Shown one piece after another: positions 35,560-46,988 of a stretch of 64,000 nucleotides of DNA. The notes under the pieces were generated by a model that searched no databases, had not been told where the DNA came from, and saw only the letters and a list, made by a program, of their open reading frames with translations. Source of the stretch: Cryptomeria japonica (taxonomy: Eukaryota > Streptophyta > Pinopsida > Cupressales > Cupressaceae); assembly GCF_030272615.1 (NCBI RefSeq), contig NC_081405.1, forward strand, positions 471,746,008 through 471,810,007, read 5' to 3'. Both the position numbers and the translations under genes were made by a program. Position 1 is the stretch's first letter, and the number at the start of each line of letters is the position of its first letter.

Positions 35560-35870
35560 AAAAATCGTATAAAGTCCTGAAAAAATCCAAAAAAATCATA
35601 TAAAGTCTTGAAAAAATATCCAAAAATCGAAAACTAGAAAATCCAAAAACATTGCAAAACTAAAAATACCAAAAACATCCATATAATGTCTTGAAAAAAT
35701 CAACCAAAAACATTCAAATACGATCCTTAAAAAATCAACCAAAAAACATCTGCAAAATGTCCTAAAAAAATCATTCAAAAACATTCAAATATCGTTCTAC
35801 ATAATCCAAAAACATCGAAAAAGCTCTTGGAAAAGAACTAAAAATCGAAAATCAATCAATCAAAAAAACT
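35560..35870. repeat. E3 degenerate AAAATCCAAAAACAT array
   Basis: Repeated blocks of gaaaaaatccaaaaa, aaaatccaaaaacattg and accaaaaacatcc, with tcgtataaagtcctg spacers in the first copies. The same core occurs on the element strand after the integrase of E6 (61620-61740). Confidence 0.65.
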
Positions 35871-36779
35871 TGCAATAAAATGTCTTATGAGAAACAAATA
35901 TCCTAGCAGATATCCAGCAAACACTTCGCACGAAGTTAACAAAGGATACGACTATCCAGTCAAACATCTGCAATCAACTGATCAAACTGTCTTATCAGTC
36001 GTATCATATCCATATCAACGTGATCATTATCTTGTCTTAAACAGAAGAGGATACACTTGAAATAAGACAGGTCAGTATTAAATGGGGTCCGCAACTTTCT
36101 GAGATTAGACATTATCAACCATCACATCAAACAACTGAGAACGAAGGCACAAGGTCAGTATAGCTGCTGAATTTTGTCTGGGTCAGTCTTTATCTTTTTA
36201 TCATTTTTGGTGACAGATATTGTTCCTATGCTACTCAAGGATGTCCACAAGTAACTAGAGGAGCTATGATGGGCATTATCTTTTTCTTTGTTTGTTGTTT
36301 GTGGTGTGAACCGATGAAATTCTAGGGAAATTTCTCTAGTGGGTGTCTGTGATAAGAGCCTTCACATCAAGGTGAAATCGCCACACATACCTTGACCCCT
36401 AACACAATTCCTAGAATGGAGGGTTCACTCCTTGTCTGCTATGTGTTTGTTTCTTCAATGAGATATCTTTGCATCTTGGTTCCTTATACCCTAATGTGCT
36501 AAAGCTTCATTGTTCAATAATAAGGCTCAGTGATGAATATATATTGACACAATAAAATATGTGACACGGGTTCATGATTCATTCAAATTCATTCTCATTC
36601 TCATCTCAATTGCTTATTGATAGTTTGTTGATTTCTCATCTTCTGTCTAAATCACATTCTTTCTAACATTCTTCTATCATCAATTTTTCTCTCTATCAAT
36701 CTGACTAACATTTCTTCAACTTAAATCTGAGTTAAAATTGGTTCAACCATTATGATACAAAAAGCATGCATCATGATAG

Positions 36780-36985
36780 AGTTCATTTGCATTCATTATA
36801 GAGTTCATTATAGAGTTCATTTGTATTCATTATAGAGTTCATTATAGAGTTCATTTACATTCATTATCGCATTCATTATAGAGTTCATTTGCATTCATTA
36901 TAGAGTTCATTTACATTCATTATCGCATTCATTATAGAGTTCATTAGCATTCATTATAGAGTCATTTGCATTCATTTGCATTCAT
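36780..36985. repeat. E3 22 bp tandem array, CATTATAGAGTTCATT
   Basis: Units of cattatagagttcatt plus tgcatt or tacatt (22 bp in total), interspersed with a 12 bp relative cattatcgcatt. About nine copies, very similar to each other, so recently expanded. Confidence 0.85.
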
Positions 36986-37185
36986 TTACATCATCACTAC
37001 ATACATGTACTACCATTGCATTTAGAATCATATAGAATTAAAATAGATATGCATCAGAAAACTCATAACATCGTATAAAACATACATATATCATTACCAA
37101 AACCCGCATGCCATATATATATATAACTCAAAAATAATAATGTGTGTGAATACAATAAATAAGCTCGAAGGCTTAGATAACATGA

Positions 37186-39487
37186 TCAACCAACACTGCC
37201 TCTGTTAGCAGGTGGATCCTGTCCACTAGATCCTACCCCAGGATGTCGAGGTGGTCCCATAACACCACCACTGCTAGTTCATCGCAAAGTAGATCTACTC
37301 GATCTCCTCCCCATATATGCACTAAAGCTAGGCTCTCTCTGACCCTTAGGGATGACTCTCTCATATGCCTGTTGATAATAAATAGACTCCTGCACAGCAC
37401 TGAAATACCTATCTGTCTGGTCGTGTGCATCTGTACCTACTCTAAAAAGCTAATCGAAGGCATCCATAGTAATCTAACATCTCCGCATTGCCTCATCTCT
37501 CTCCCTCTGGAGACGATCTCTCTCAATATCTCGTCTAGTGACATCATCCTCCAAACTCTGAACTCGAGCTCTGAGAGTCTCCAGCTCATCATCAACCTAT
37601 CCTCTCCCATCCTCAGCACTAGGCACATCCTCTAGCTCCGGCATATCCTCATCATCATCTTCATCCTTGTTGCTCGATGAATCAGAAGAATCATCGCCGT
37701 CCTCACTGCTAATAGACTCGGTGTCCCCACCAATGTCTACATCCTCATCTCCACCATCTCCTCCCTCAGCTCCACCCTCTCCTCCTCCTCTGGCTCTCTC
37801 CCCTGCGTCTATCCTCAACTGTTGTCTAGGATGGCAAATCTGCTGTGTTGTAATAGGAACAACAGGATCAGTCAAAGGCACTGGCCCGTGCCTAGAAAAC
37901 TACACATCATACTTCGTTGTTGTCCCAGGATCTGCTCCACCTCTACCCCAACCCTAGAGTAATGACTGTAGAGAATCAAACTCAGTAGAAGCAACATGTG
38001 GTTGTATGCACTCACCCCAATCAGATACCTCTTGCGATACATGAGCAAAATAGGCAGTAACCATAGGTGTCACATGTACCTCACCAAACTGTCTAAGAAC
38101 TGGCCCTAGAAGATACATATCGATAATCCGCTGGGTCTCAAAGGTCCTCCCAATAAGATATCTCTATTGTTGGTAGAAATACAAATGCACTACATCATCA
38201 GGCCAATTGGGGCAATCTAAGTAAGGTCTCCAAATAAAATGCTGCAATATGTCAAACTGATGTCTCTAGTACAAGGTGTTCCCCGAACCCCTGTGTCTGA
38301 TACCTGTTGTATACCTGAAGGCATAAGGCTCACCAAGCTGCAAGTCTACATGAATGACAGACCTAGAAATAGAAATGTGCTCACATGCCCATGTCTGAAG
38401 CAAAGTAACACCAAAACTGATAGAACGGTATCCCAGATAGACTATACCATGCATCTGATAGTATAACATGGCTAGAAGACAAGGACCCCACGCATATAGT
38501 CGACAATGCACAATCATATCATGGAGCACTTTGCCCCATCCAACTGGAAACCCATGACCTCATCTGTTAGGTATCAGTAAACCACCGACAACACTGCATA
38601 ATACAATAAGCAGGTCATCATAGTCTAATCGGGCCTAAGGGATGTCATAACGGCCACTGATCTACAAATCTTGAATCTCACACTCAAAAAGTGCACATAG
38701 TCCAGCAATGCCATCATCATGGTCATATATAACTCTCTCACCATGAATGGGAATACGCAGTATACGCCATACATCCTCTTGCGTAATGGATGCCTCACCA
38801 GTCGGAAGATGAAAAGAACAGGTCTCGAAATGCCACCGCTCTATCAAAGCTGTAATCATGGCCCTGTTGGCCATAACCTCTGGCAAATGTAAAACATGGT
38901 ATAGACCAAGCTGTCGGATATGCTCAATCTCCTCATCCGGTAAGTCAGCTCGAAGATCAAGTCCACTAGGTTTGCTTTGTCGGCAGTATAACACTCCAAT
39001 GTTCTCCTGCAATGAGAAAATGATCAAAATATCAGATATCGGATCCCTAAAAACTTAAAAAATTTCAAACGCATGACAAAAAATTACATATACAACGAAT
39101 GCATGATAGTTATGACTTATGCGGTACAAATAAGACTCTTGTGTAATGATTAAAGCTAATACATAATGAAATGGGCGCATGTGTAACGATTAACACTTAT
39201 GCGTAATGATATACATGAATGCGGCATGTTAACACTAATGCGTAACACTTAGGGCGCATGCGTAGCATTTACAGCATTTGCGGTACACTTAACACTAATG
39301 CGTGAAATTCGACAAGCGATTGCGTAACAGATAGCAAAAATTGATCATGGAAATTTTTTGAAAAACAAACATAAAACAGGCATATATCGGGAAAAATTTG
39401 AAAAAATACCATGCCGCCAGTCCCAGGAGGTCTCTGATATGAACGTACTTAGTCAAATAGGTGCAATCAAGCTCTATAACCAGCCAT
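37186..39487 (-). pseudogene. Antisense spliced plant-mobile-domain gene inside E3
   Basis: Exon 1 is 39487-39410 (26 codons: MAGYRA, stop, LHLFD, stop, VRSYQRPPGTGGM). The intron is 39409-39007, with donor ATG|GTATTT and acceptor TCATTGCAG|GAG. Exon 2 is 39006-37186, 607 codons to the TGA. Splicing joins the exons in phase. Near the exon 2 start, LGLYHVLHLPEVMANRAMIT, ERWHFETCSFHLPTGEASI and TQEDVWRILRIPIHGERV match plant mobile domain (aminotransferase-like/MAIN-type) proteins. Later come HVDLQLGEPYAFRYT, a Gly/Asp/Glu-rich acidic stretch, and a coiled coil (DELETLRARVQSLEDDVTRR). About a dozen in-frame stops but no frameshift in 1.8 kb. Antisense extra ORFs of this type are known in Tat elements. 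Confidence 0.8.
39007..39409 (-). other. Predicted intron of the antisense gene, with phased TGCGTAA array
   Basis: 403 bp with GT and CAG ends on the minus strand and a pyrimidine-rich ttttctcattg before the acceptor. Between about 39080 and 39330 the plus strand carries tgcgtaatga, tgcgtaacac, tgcgtagcat and tgcggtacac units about 20 bp apart, related to the surrounding actaatgcg text. Confidence 0.65.
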
Positions 39488-39579
39488 GATGATCAAATAC
39501 TCAGAAAAAAACACACAAATTGCAGAGAAAAACAAGTAATTACCAAAGTGCAAATGAGCAAATGAAAACCTAAAAATCT

Positions 39580-39589
39580 CTATTTATAG
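39580..39589 (-). promoter_or_regulatory. TATA box of the antisense gene
   Basis: The minus strand reads GCTATAAATAGAG, about 95 bp upstream of the exon 1 ATG. That leaves room for a 5' UTR of about 60-70 bp. This is a strong plant TATA match and it lies outside the LTR. Confidence 0.65.
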
Positions 39590-39850
39590 CTCAAAATTAG
39601 GGGTTTTTGACACCTCGATGCCTGTGGTCCCCGCCAGCTTCAATCACCTCGTAGCCTACTCAAACAATTTTGAAATCACACGAAATTTTACATGCTTGCT
39701 CATTTGACTGATATCGAAAACGTGGTCTCAATTTTGGAATTTTCCGACCACCTTTTCCGAGGGGGCATATTTACACTATACAACAGTACCAAGGCATATT
39801 GGGGAAATTTTTTTTGTTTTCTTTGAAACAATATCGTTCTGACTTTGTCT

Positions 39851-39864
39851 CAAAGAGGGGCAAA
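39851..39864 (+). other. E3 polypurine tract
   Basis: CAAAGAGGGGCAAA directly before the 3' LTR. It fixes plus orientation. The same tract is present in E6 (AAAGAGGGGCAAA on the minus strand). Confidence 0.85.
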
Positions 39865-41045
39865 TGTAGACACCTAAAAATGTCTCATTGATCATGTACT
39901 AATTATTCCTCTAATTGATTAAATAATCTTTATTATTTAATTAATCTATTTCTTCTAATTTCATATTTCCTCATCATCTTACTAATTATTATATTTCCTA
40001 TTCTATCATCATTTAATCATTTTTATGATTAATTCCCCAATTTAAATAATCTTTATTATTTAAATAAGTTACTAATTATTCAATTTCTATCTCTAAGCAT
40101 CTAATCATTCAACCCTCTTCTAAATATTAATTAAATAATTATTATTTAATTAATTATGATTAATTCCCCAATTTAAATAATCTTTATTATTTAATTAAAT
40201 TCTATTTCTAAATAATTAAATAGTTTCTTTAAATTATTTAATTAACTAATTAATTCTTCAATTCCAAATCCCCAAATTCTAATTTCATTTAATTTCAATT
40301 TCTTCCAAATTCAATTACATGTTCAATATTTCAAAAACCAAATTGAAAATCAAAGTCAAGTTCTAACTATATTCAAATACCAAATTGAATTAATAAATTC
40401 AATTATTTGAATAAATCTCACACAAAGATTAAATTAATAATCTAAATCTAAATGCAAGCATATGCTAAATTAATTAATTCAATCAATCAATTAATTAAAT
40501 CATTTATCTCTTCAACTTCTATTTCCATCTTTCAGTTAGCTTTTTCTAAATTAAGCTCTCTGTGTCATCTTCTTTATTTCCACCAATCATTCTTGTTCTT
40601 CCTTCAGTCAGCTTTTTCTCAATCAGTTGACTTAATTAATCTATTCAATCTATCGAGTTTCACTCCTACAATCAGCAGTTCAACTATCAATTTTCATTTG
40701 AGCTCACCTGAGTTCACACCTCTTGATCAATCTCATCCAATTTTCTATAAATTGAGCATCCAATCTGCATTTTCAACAATCACGAACTTTGAATCTTTGT
40801 GTCACTTGCAAGTTGCCAGCGCAATATCTGAGAGCCATCATACCACGGAGAGGAGAAGAGCAATGGAAGTTCTACGCAGTCACGGAATAGGGAGTTTTTA
40901 TTGATATTCATTTATAATTCCTATTTTGCTTGGTTATATCATTTCATCGTTAGTTTGTTAAATTCTTTGATTAGAAGGGATTCGTGATTTCCCTTGTTTC
41001 TAATTGATTACTTTGTTAATAGAAGATGAATTTTGCATTCCCACA
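39865..41045 (+). repeat. E3 3' LTR
   Basis: 1181 bp, a near copy of 22635-23836. Differences are mostly transitions, plus the loss of 21 bp near 40727. Its right end joins E4 gag-pro through the CTCAT duplication. The 40452-40904 ORF is LTR sequence. Confidence 0.93.
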
Positions 41046-41050
41046 CTCAT
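41046..41050. repeat. E3 target-site duplication, right copy (ctcat)
   Basis: Exact copy of 22630-22634. Confidence 0.9.
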
Positions 41051-42734
41051 ATTTCCACTTTTGATAAGAGAGTAAAAGGGCATCCCTTTGAGGCTTAAGA
41101 TGCTCAAATTGTTTAGGCCAAAAGTAATCAAGGGTGACATTTCCACACCTCATTATGGGTTGGTACATGCTATGATTAATAGTTATGATAGTGCCATTAT
41201 GAGGGAATTTTAGACATTTATGAATAGTAGAAGGGATCACTTTCATAGAAGAGAGACAAGGATGCCCACACTTCACATGAAATTGATCAGATGTAGGATT
41301 GATAGCAAAAGTCACATCTAAGAACTTAGTACCAACATCATCAAAAAGAGTAATATAACCAATAGTAGGGAAAGAGAAACCATCATACCTCTTAACCATT
41401 GTATTAGATTTATCATATGTTACTTGATGCAATTGTAATGTATAAAGATATTCTTTAGTGATCACATTAACCATACACACTAGATCAATGAGCACTCCTT
41501 GTGAGAGTTTGTCTTTCATCTTCGCAATGATATATAATGGGCCATCAGGTGCATCAATAGTATCAATAGGATCAAAGTTATTTAATAGGTTTGTATGAGG
41601 TGTAGGTTTGTCAACAAGATTCATAACATTCCTAGACTCAACACCAAGTTCATCGGGAGAATATGCAATAGGCTCAAACTCAACCACATTAGTAGAATGG
41701 GAAGGCAAATGATTAGCAAATATTTGGAGGTTTTGATTAGGAGGATCTATGAATTTGTTTTCATTGTAATTCACATTGGCTATGGATATGGTATTATTAT
41801 CGATGAAGTCTTGAATCTTACTCCTTAAGGTATAACACTTCTTAGTATCATGACTGGGTTGATGGTGATATTGGCAAAAGACTTTGGGATCATGATAAGA
41901 TGGTAAAGGTTTGGAGGTATCAATTGGTTTGATGCGAGGAAGTTTCAACACATTATTATCTATCAATCTCGACACTATGCTATGCAAAGACTTAGAAAGA
42001 GGAGTAAATCCTTTTCTTATGTATTTGGATAAAGGGGCCACACCTGATGTCATGGCTGCCACTTGAGTATTGATGTTGTTGTTTATCTTGATGTATCCCT
42101 TGTTCATTTAAACTTCTCAAAAGATTGTTGAGCACTCTCATTCTTATCAACTGAAACCATTGAGGGAGATGATTCAAATTGAATCACTTGAAGCTAGTAA
42201 TTACGAAGCATTGCGCACAACTACACAAAGGAAGTAAACTGGGAAAATAGAAGCTTATCCCTAATGTCTTTTTGTAAATTAGCAAATAAAAATTCTTTGA
42301 ACATCTTGATCAGGAATACGATAAGCAATTTGAGAATTCAAATGTTTATATATACCAATAAAATCAGTCACTTTTTCTTTAACACCTTGCTTACAATGAA
42401 TCAAATTAGTCAAGGTAATCTTAGGACCAATATTATTGTGAAATTTTTTGATGAAAGCATTATCTAATTGTTGAACGGATGTAATTGAACAAGTAAATGA
42501 CAATACTATTGCAAAGCTTTATCCATAAAAGTTTAAGTAAAAAATTTAGCCATGTCTTTGATCATGAGCAAAGTCACTACACAAAGTTTGAAATGTTTTC
42601 ACATGATTCAAGGGATCACTTTTTCCATTGTAAAGCTCCAATTGTGGGACTTCCATATGTTTAAGAGGCATAGCACAAACAATATCATCAGATAATAGGC
42701 TCTCTACATAAAATGTGGGTACATTAAACATGGA
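41046..42734 (-). pseudogene. E4 gag (capsid, zinc knuckle) and degenerate protease
   Basis: Capsid part from 42734 down: FNVPTFYVESLLSDDIV, PLKHMEVPQLELYNGKSDPL and LDNAFIKKFHNNIGPKITLT. The 363-residue ORF from 42107 holds KVFCQYHHQPSHDTKKCYTL (a complete C-H-H-C knuckle) and, about 100 residues on, GVLIDLVCMVNVITKEYL, where the protease loop has DLV instead of DTG/DSG. CGHPCLSSMKVIPSTIHKCL and DYFWPKQFEHLKPQ follow. It stops at the E3 insertion; the next E4 sequence is at 22634. No RT follows anywhere in E4. Confidence 0.75.
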
Positions 42735-42926
42735 TACCCATTCTGGATGTGCTACTGGTCTGATAAATCCTACGCTAGCAATTTCTTCAATTCTGCTTTG
42801 ACCAATATAGCTATATGAGGATGCATCTTTCTTAGCTTTTTCTTTATTGGTTTTACTTTGGGAGAAATATTTAAGTGATTCATAATGAGATTCGGATCCA
42901 AGAACAACATATCTGTGTATGACCAT
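42546..42926 (-). pseudogene. Chimeric ORF: E5 RT start fused to E4 gag
   Basis: One 126-codon frame crosses the E5/E4 junction at about 42735. Upstream it reads SRIEEIASVGFIRPVAHPEW, the RT fingers of E5. After VS it switches to FNVPTFYVESLL and VPQLELYNGKSDPLNHVKTF, E4 gag. No LTR or duplication separates them, so a deletion or illegitimate join removed the E5 3' half. The fusion is accidental and not evidence of a working gene. Confidence 0.75.
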
Positions 42927-44080
42927 GCGAAATTGATTTGTCTTTCTTAGAAGAATGCCATATAGTCATGTTTCTCTTGTTCTGATAATGATGTCGCTCA
43001 ATGAAGAATATTTAGTTGATCTAGTGTTCCAATGTTGACTGATTCAGTTGGATCGATCGATATTGAAGATATTTCCTGGAAATACTCAAGTAAGGTGTCA
43101 AATCTCCCATCCAATGGCACCTCAAGGAGGTTTTTGCCATCAAATACGTCCTTTCTTTTTACTTTTTCTTGATCTAATGTTGCCATTAACTGGTTTTCAA
43201 CATTTTCAGAGATTTGGTACCCCCTTGAGTAGAAGATGCGTTACCGAATTCACTGGTGGAAGTTGTTGTAGGTTCGACTACGTTGAGGTATTTAAGGCAA
43301 TGACATGATCATCAGGGAAGGTTTCTATCTCAATGGGTCCTTCATTGTCCCAGTCAATAAGCTCATGATACACTAATGGGAAGAGATCGTCAGATTGTTG
43401 CGTGTCAAGAGCGTTAAGTGTCATGATAGAGATATCTAAGTCTTCAATGACTATTTCTAAGTCTAAGAAATTATTTTCCTTAGAATGACCCTCAACAAGT
43501 AATCCTAATCGTCATCACTGGAGTCAACATCGATATATTATAGTTCCCATTCGAGTGTTCTATACTCTGACATTTGCCCTACATATGAGTGGACTATATC
43601 GACATCTACATCTTTTGTATAACATGACTCTTCAGAGGAATGTTCAGACTGATCAGAGTCCCCTTCCCACTCATTGGAATTTGTTTCACTAGAAGCTTGT
43701 AATCTAAAGATTTGCTCATAAAGGTTATGAGTAGCTTCTTCTCGCTTTTTAGCAAGTTTCTTAGCTTCTTCCTACTACCTGTGAGTCGCTTCCTCTTATT
43801 GTTTGCGAATAGCTTCCTATTGTTGTTTATGTGCAACTTCTTATTCTCTTTGAATGGATCATTCTTCTTTTTGTCGTTAATAGTCTTGCTCTTGTTGACT
43901 GTGAGATGACGTTTCTTATTGTGAATCTATAGTATTTTGCCCATAACCTAATCCAGATTTATCCTTAGGAAGTTGTGAAGGAGGTTGTATTGGTTCTGAA
44001 ATACCTTCTTTCCTTTTTCCCACAGGACCACTGCCACTATATCCCATCTTTCTCATGATATCATATCCTTTTCCATATTT
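42735..44080 (-). pseudogene. E5 G-patch-like linker and RT N-terminus
   Basis: From about 44085 downward: KYGKGYDIMRKMGYSGSGPV, GKRKEGISEPIQPPSQLPKD and SGLGYGQ, almost the same as E1 and G-patch-like. A Gln/Glu/Lys-rich stretch (about 43700-43920) and an acidic linker follow. The conserved block DQEKVKRKDVFDGKNLLEVP, DGRFDTLLEYFQEISSISID and PTESVNIGTLDQLNILH (42998-43186) is shared with E1 (1620-1800). The RT fingers (FIRPVAHPEW) end the element. Several stops. Confidence 0.75.
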
Positions 44081-45025
44081 CTATACTAGGATACTGACAT
44101 TATTGACTTCTAGTTGGGATTCTAGCTCATCCCTGTATAACCATTGCAAAACATCCTTGTCATCAATCTCTTCAGCTAAGCTACCAACTTTGACAAATGA
44201 TCCATCTTGGATTTTACTTGGATATGAGACAGGTTGTTGTTTTAGACCTGATGGCTTTCCAAATGATCTTGGAGAGACTGGTAGGTCTGGTAGTGTATAT
44301 TCCCCTGGACCTTTTTCTTTCAATTGCATCTTTTTCTCAAAGCTCAATAATATTGAAGCAAACGCTTTTTCCTTAGGTGGTGTATTAGCAGAGGATGCTT
44401 CAATACTATGCGGAATAATGATCACTTGAACTGACTTCGGGTTACTGCAATATTGAAATGGGTTTGAATCTATTGGAATGGTGATCTCTTGTCCATCATA
44501 TAGAAACTTAAGGCACTGATGGTAAGTGGAAGGGATAGCTTGCATGTCATGGATCCATGGTCTACCTAGAAGTATGTTATAAGACAAATTAATGTCTAGC
44601 ACTTGACACACTGCATCCTTTTGCACAGGCCCAACTCTGATTGGCAACACTACAACCCCTTTGGAGGAACGCTCTTCATCATCACAGGCTTTTATTGTTA
44701 TCTTTTTACGAGGATCAATTGCATCTTCAGAATAGCCTAATGCACGGACAACACTCAATGAACAAATATTTAGGCCAGCTACTCCATCTATTAGGAGACG
44801 TTTTATGTGGGTTTTGTGAATTAATAGTTTGATATGCAAAGGAGCATTATGCAGATGTTGTAGGGACATGTCATCATCTTTTGTAAAGGATAAGAAATGA
44901 GGTTCTATAAGATGTCCCATCATTGTTTGAAATTGATCAATACCCAAGTCTTTAGGGATCGTGGTATCTACTAGAACCTTTTCTACGATCTCTTTATGCA
45001 TGGGTGATATTTTTAGAAGTTCCAA
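44081..45025 (-). pseudogene. E5 protease and spacer
   Basis: A 314-residue open frame. IHKTHIKRLLIDGVAGLNIC is the active-site region, with DGV where E3 has DGG. RALGYSEDAIDPRKKITIKA, VVVLPIRVGPVQKDAVCQVL and LLGRPWIHDMQAIPSTYHQC complete the protease core. The last hundred residues (EYTLPDLPVSPRSFGKPSGL, LQWLYRDELESQL) lead into the G-patch-like linker. It is the best preserved protease of the window; a substituted active-site Gly argues against activity. Confidence 0.82.
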
Positions 45026-46988
45026 GATTGAGATTTGTGTAGGGGTATTCTTTAATTAATCCACTATGTTTTATTGCCTAGAAGTAGAGGGTGTGTTGGT
45101 TGTGGGTCCCGGTAAAGTGACCTTAGCTTTACTACGTGTAATAGCGTGTGCAGGTTCTGGTTGGGATCTTTCTTTGACTACAATGAAGTTGACCACATTA
45201 TCATAAGTATGGGCACAATTCACTTTCTCCTTGCCTTTTCTATCTCTAGTTGTTGATGTCTCGCTCTTCTTCAGTAGCAGAGTTTTAAATGTTGTGTGTG
45301 ATTCATTTGTTGTGTGCCCATCTATTGTTATTACCTTGTTATCTATCAAATCTTGAATGAGATGCTTTAATTGTTGATGATCATTACTATGATATCCTTT
45401 GCTTTGATGATATTTGCATAAATGATTGTCATTCCACCAAGCAGGTTTCACCTTTGGTTCAAAATCCCTCACTTCTAGTAATGTAATTAATTTGTTTGCA
45501 AGAAGTATTTTTAATGCCAATTCAAGTGGTTCACCAATAGGTGTAAATTCCTTGCAAAATTTGGTGAAGGGTAACCTTGGTTTATTATTATCTTGATTGG
45601 TTGTCGAGGTATGACTTGAAAAGTTGAATATGGGCTGCTTGGGTTTCACAATGTTAGCATCCACTATCCCATCATTCACAATGTTTCATTTCTATTCCAA
45701 AATTTAATTTTATCGGCATTATTGTGATCGTTGTTGAAAGAATTACTCCCTTCTCTATGAAGCTTTAATACCCCTTTCTTGACCAAGGCTTCTTTGATTT
45801 TGATTCCATTCTCAACCATTTTATTAAAGCTTTGAGGACATTGTATCTTAAGTGCACAACTCATTTTTTTGTTCAAGTCATCGATAAAAAAATCATCTTT
45901 TCACTGTCAGGAATAGGACGAGAATATCATACAAACAAACTTCTCCACCTTTGTAAGAATGTCATAAAAGGTTCCCCATTATTTTGCTTTGTGTTACATA
46001 GGTCAAGCATAATAATCTCATGTTGAATGTTATATGAATATTGGGAAACAAATATTTTGACCAATTCCGAAAATGTTCTTATACCAGGTGGTAACTTGGA
46101 AAACCACTCCATTGCTTGGCCACTTAAACTCTTGGGGAATAATCTCATCAAATAGGTGTCCTCATGTGCGAATTCCATACCCATTGTGCAAAATTCCCTA
46201 ACGTGATCTCGAGGGTCAGTCTTACCATTGTATTTGTCATACTTAGGGATTTCACAATTAGGAGGAAATGGTATCATATTTAGATTTATGTCAAATGGAT
46301 AAGCACATATCTCTTGCAACAAATATCTTATTGTGGTTCCCCGTTGCAAGTCTTACACTTGTGTTTGGAGTGCTTGAAATTGTTGTGTAAGAGCTAAAAG
46401 GGGATTATCAACATTATTCCTTCCTTCACCATCTTGGTTATTTTGAATTCTTTCATTGCAACAGTTATTCTAAATCTGTTCATTATGAGTCTCATTTTGA
46501 GTTTGTTGATTGCGAGTATCACTTTGAGTTCGTTCATTATGAGTATCACTTCAAATTCGTTCATTGCAATTATCACTCTCAATTCATTCATTGTGAGTAT
46601 CACTTTGAGTTTGTTTATTATGAGTGTCACTTTGAGTTCATTCATTATGAGTGTCACTTTGAGTTCATTCATTACGAGTGTCACTTGTCTCTCCACTTCA
46701 TTTTATATTAGTGATATAAAAATTACTTGGTAGCTTGGCCCCTTGATGTGCTAACATGAGAAAATATCTTTCCTTATCCGCTTCAATGATTCTTTCCAAG
46801 AATCTTTCAAATTTTGGATCTTGTTGTGCTCCTCTAATTATTTCTTTTGTTATTTCATAATCGCCATCATTGTTGTGAGTATTGGTTGATCCAAATTGAT
46901 GATAGAAAGGATTCTCTTCATCCATTGTAAATGTTTGCACTTGTTTCTGTTGTTTAAGTCTCCTCTGATTTCTGTTCAAAACTGGCAT
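45026..46988 (-). pseudogene. E5 gag
   Basis: It starts MPVLNRNQRRLKQQKQVQ at 46988, with QQDPKFERFLERIIEADKER shortly after. The 46440-46690 repeats follow, then NPLLALTQQFQALQTQV and the capsid core (45927-46349): YPFDINLNMIPFPPNCEIPK, DTYLMRLFPKSLSGQAMEWF and FMTFLQRWRSLFV. The knuckle region WWNDNHLCKYHQSKGYHSND (about 45420-45460) keeps C-H-H but not the last Cys. HAITRSKAKVTLPGPTTN ends the region near 45110. Stops and at least two frame changes. Confidence 0.85.
46440..46690 (-). repeat. E5 gag-internal 27 bp tandem repeat
   Basis: About nine units of 27 bp, plus-strand core tcactttgagttcattcatt. In the gag frame each unit codes TQSDTHNER-like nine-residue repeats, where CGA (Arg) has often become TGA. 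The long ORFs seen in other frames (both strands) arise only because 27 is a multiple of three. Confidence 0.75.

Larger units (their letters stand above)
34454..37185. other. E3 3' region, non-coding part
   Basis: No plus-strand gene was found. It contains the 35560-35870 and 36780-36985 arrays. Otherwise it is AT-rich text with small ORFs lacking domains. Confidence 0.6.
22635..41045 (+). mobile_element. E3: complete Tat-lineage gypsy retrotransposon with antisense gene
   Basis: An 18.4 kb unit bounded by two LTRs and a perfect CTCAT duplication. Plus-strand order is LTR, PBS, 2.8 kb leader with tandem arrays, gag, protease, G-patch-like segment, RT, RNase H, second RNase H, integrase, 5.4 kb 3' region with an antisense plant-mobile-domain gene, PPT, LTR. 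By eye the LTRs differ by about two dozen substitutions and one 21 bp indel, about 98% identity, so E3 is the youngest datable insertion here. Stops and frameshifts make its own proteins non-functional. It sits in E4 gag-pro. Confidence 0.93.

Noticed and set aside
37667-37957. Pro/Ser-rich plus-strand ORF
   Set aside because: Shadow of the acidic stretch of the antisense mobile-domain gene.
46394-46733. Overlapping 100-codon ORFs on both strands with nine-residue repeats
   Set aside because: Frames of the 27 bp gag repeat other than the gag frame.
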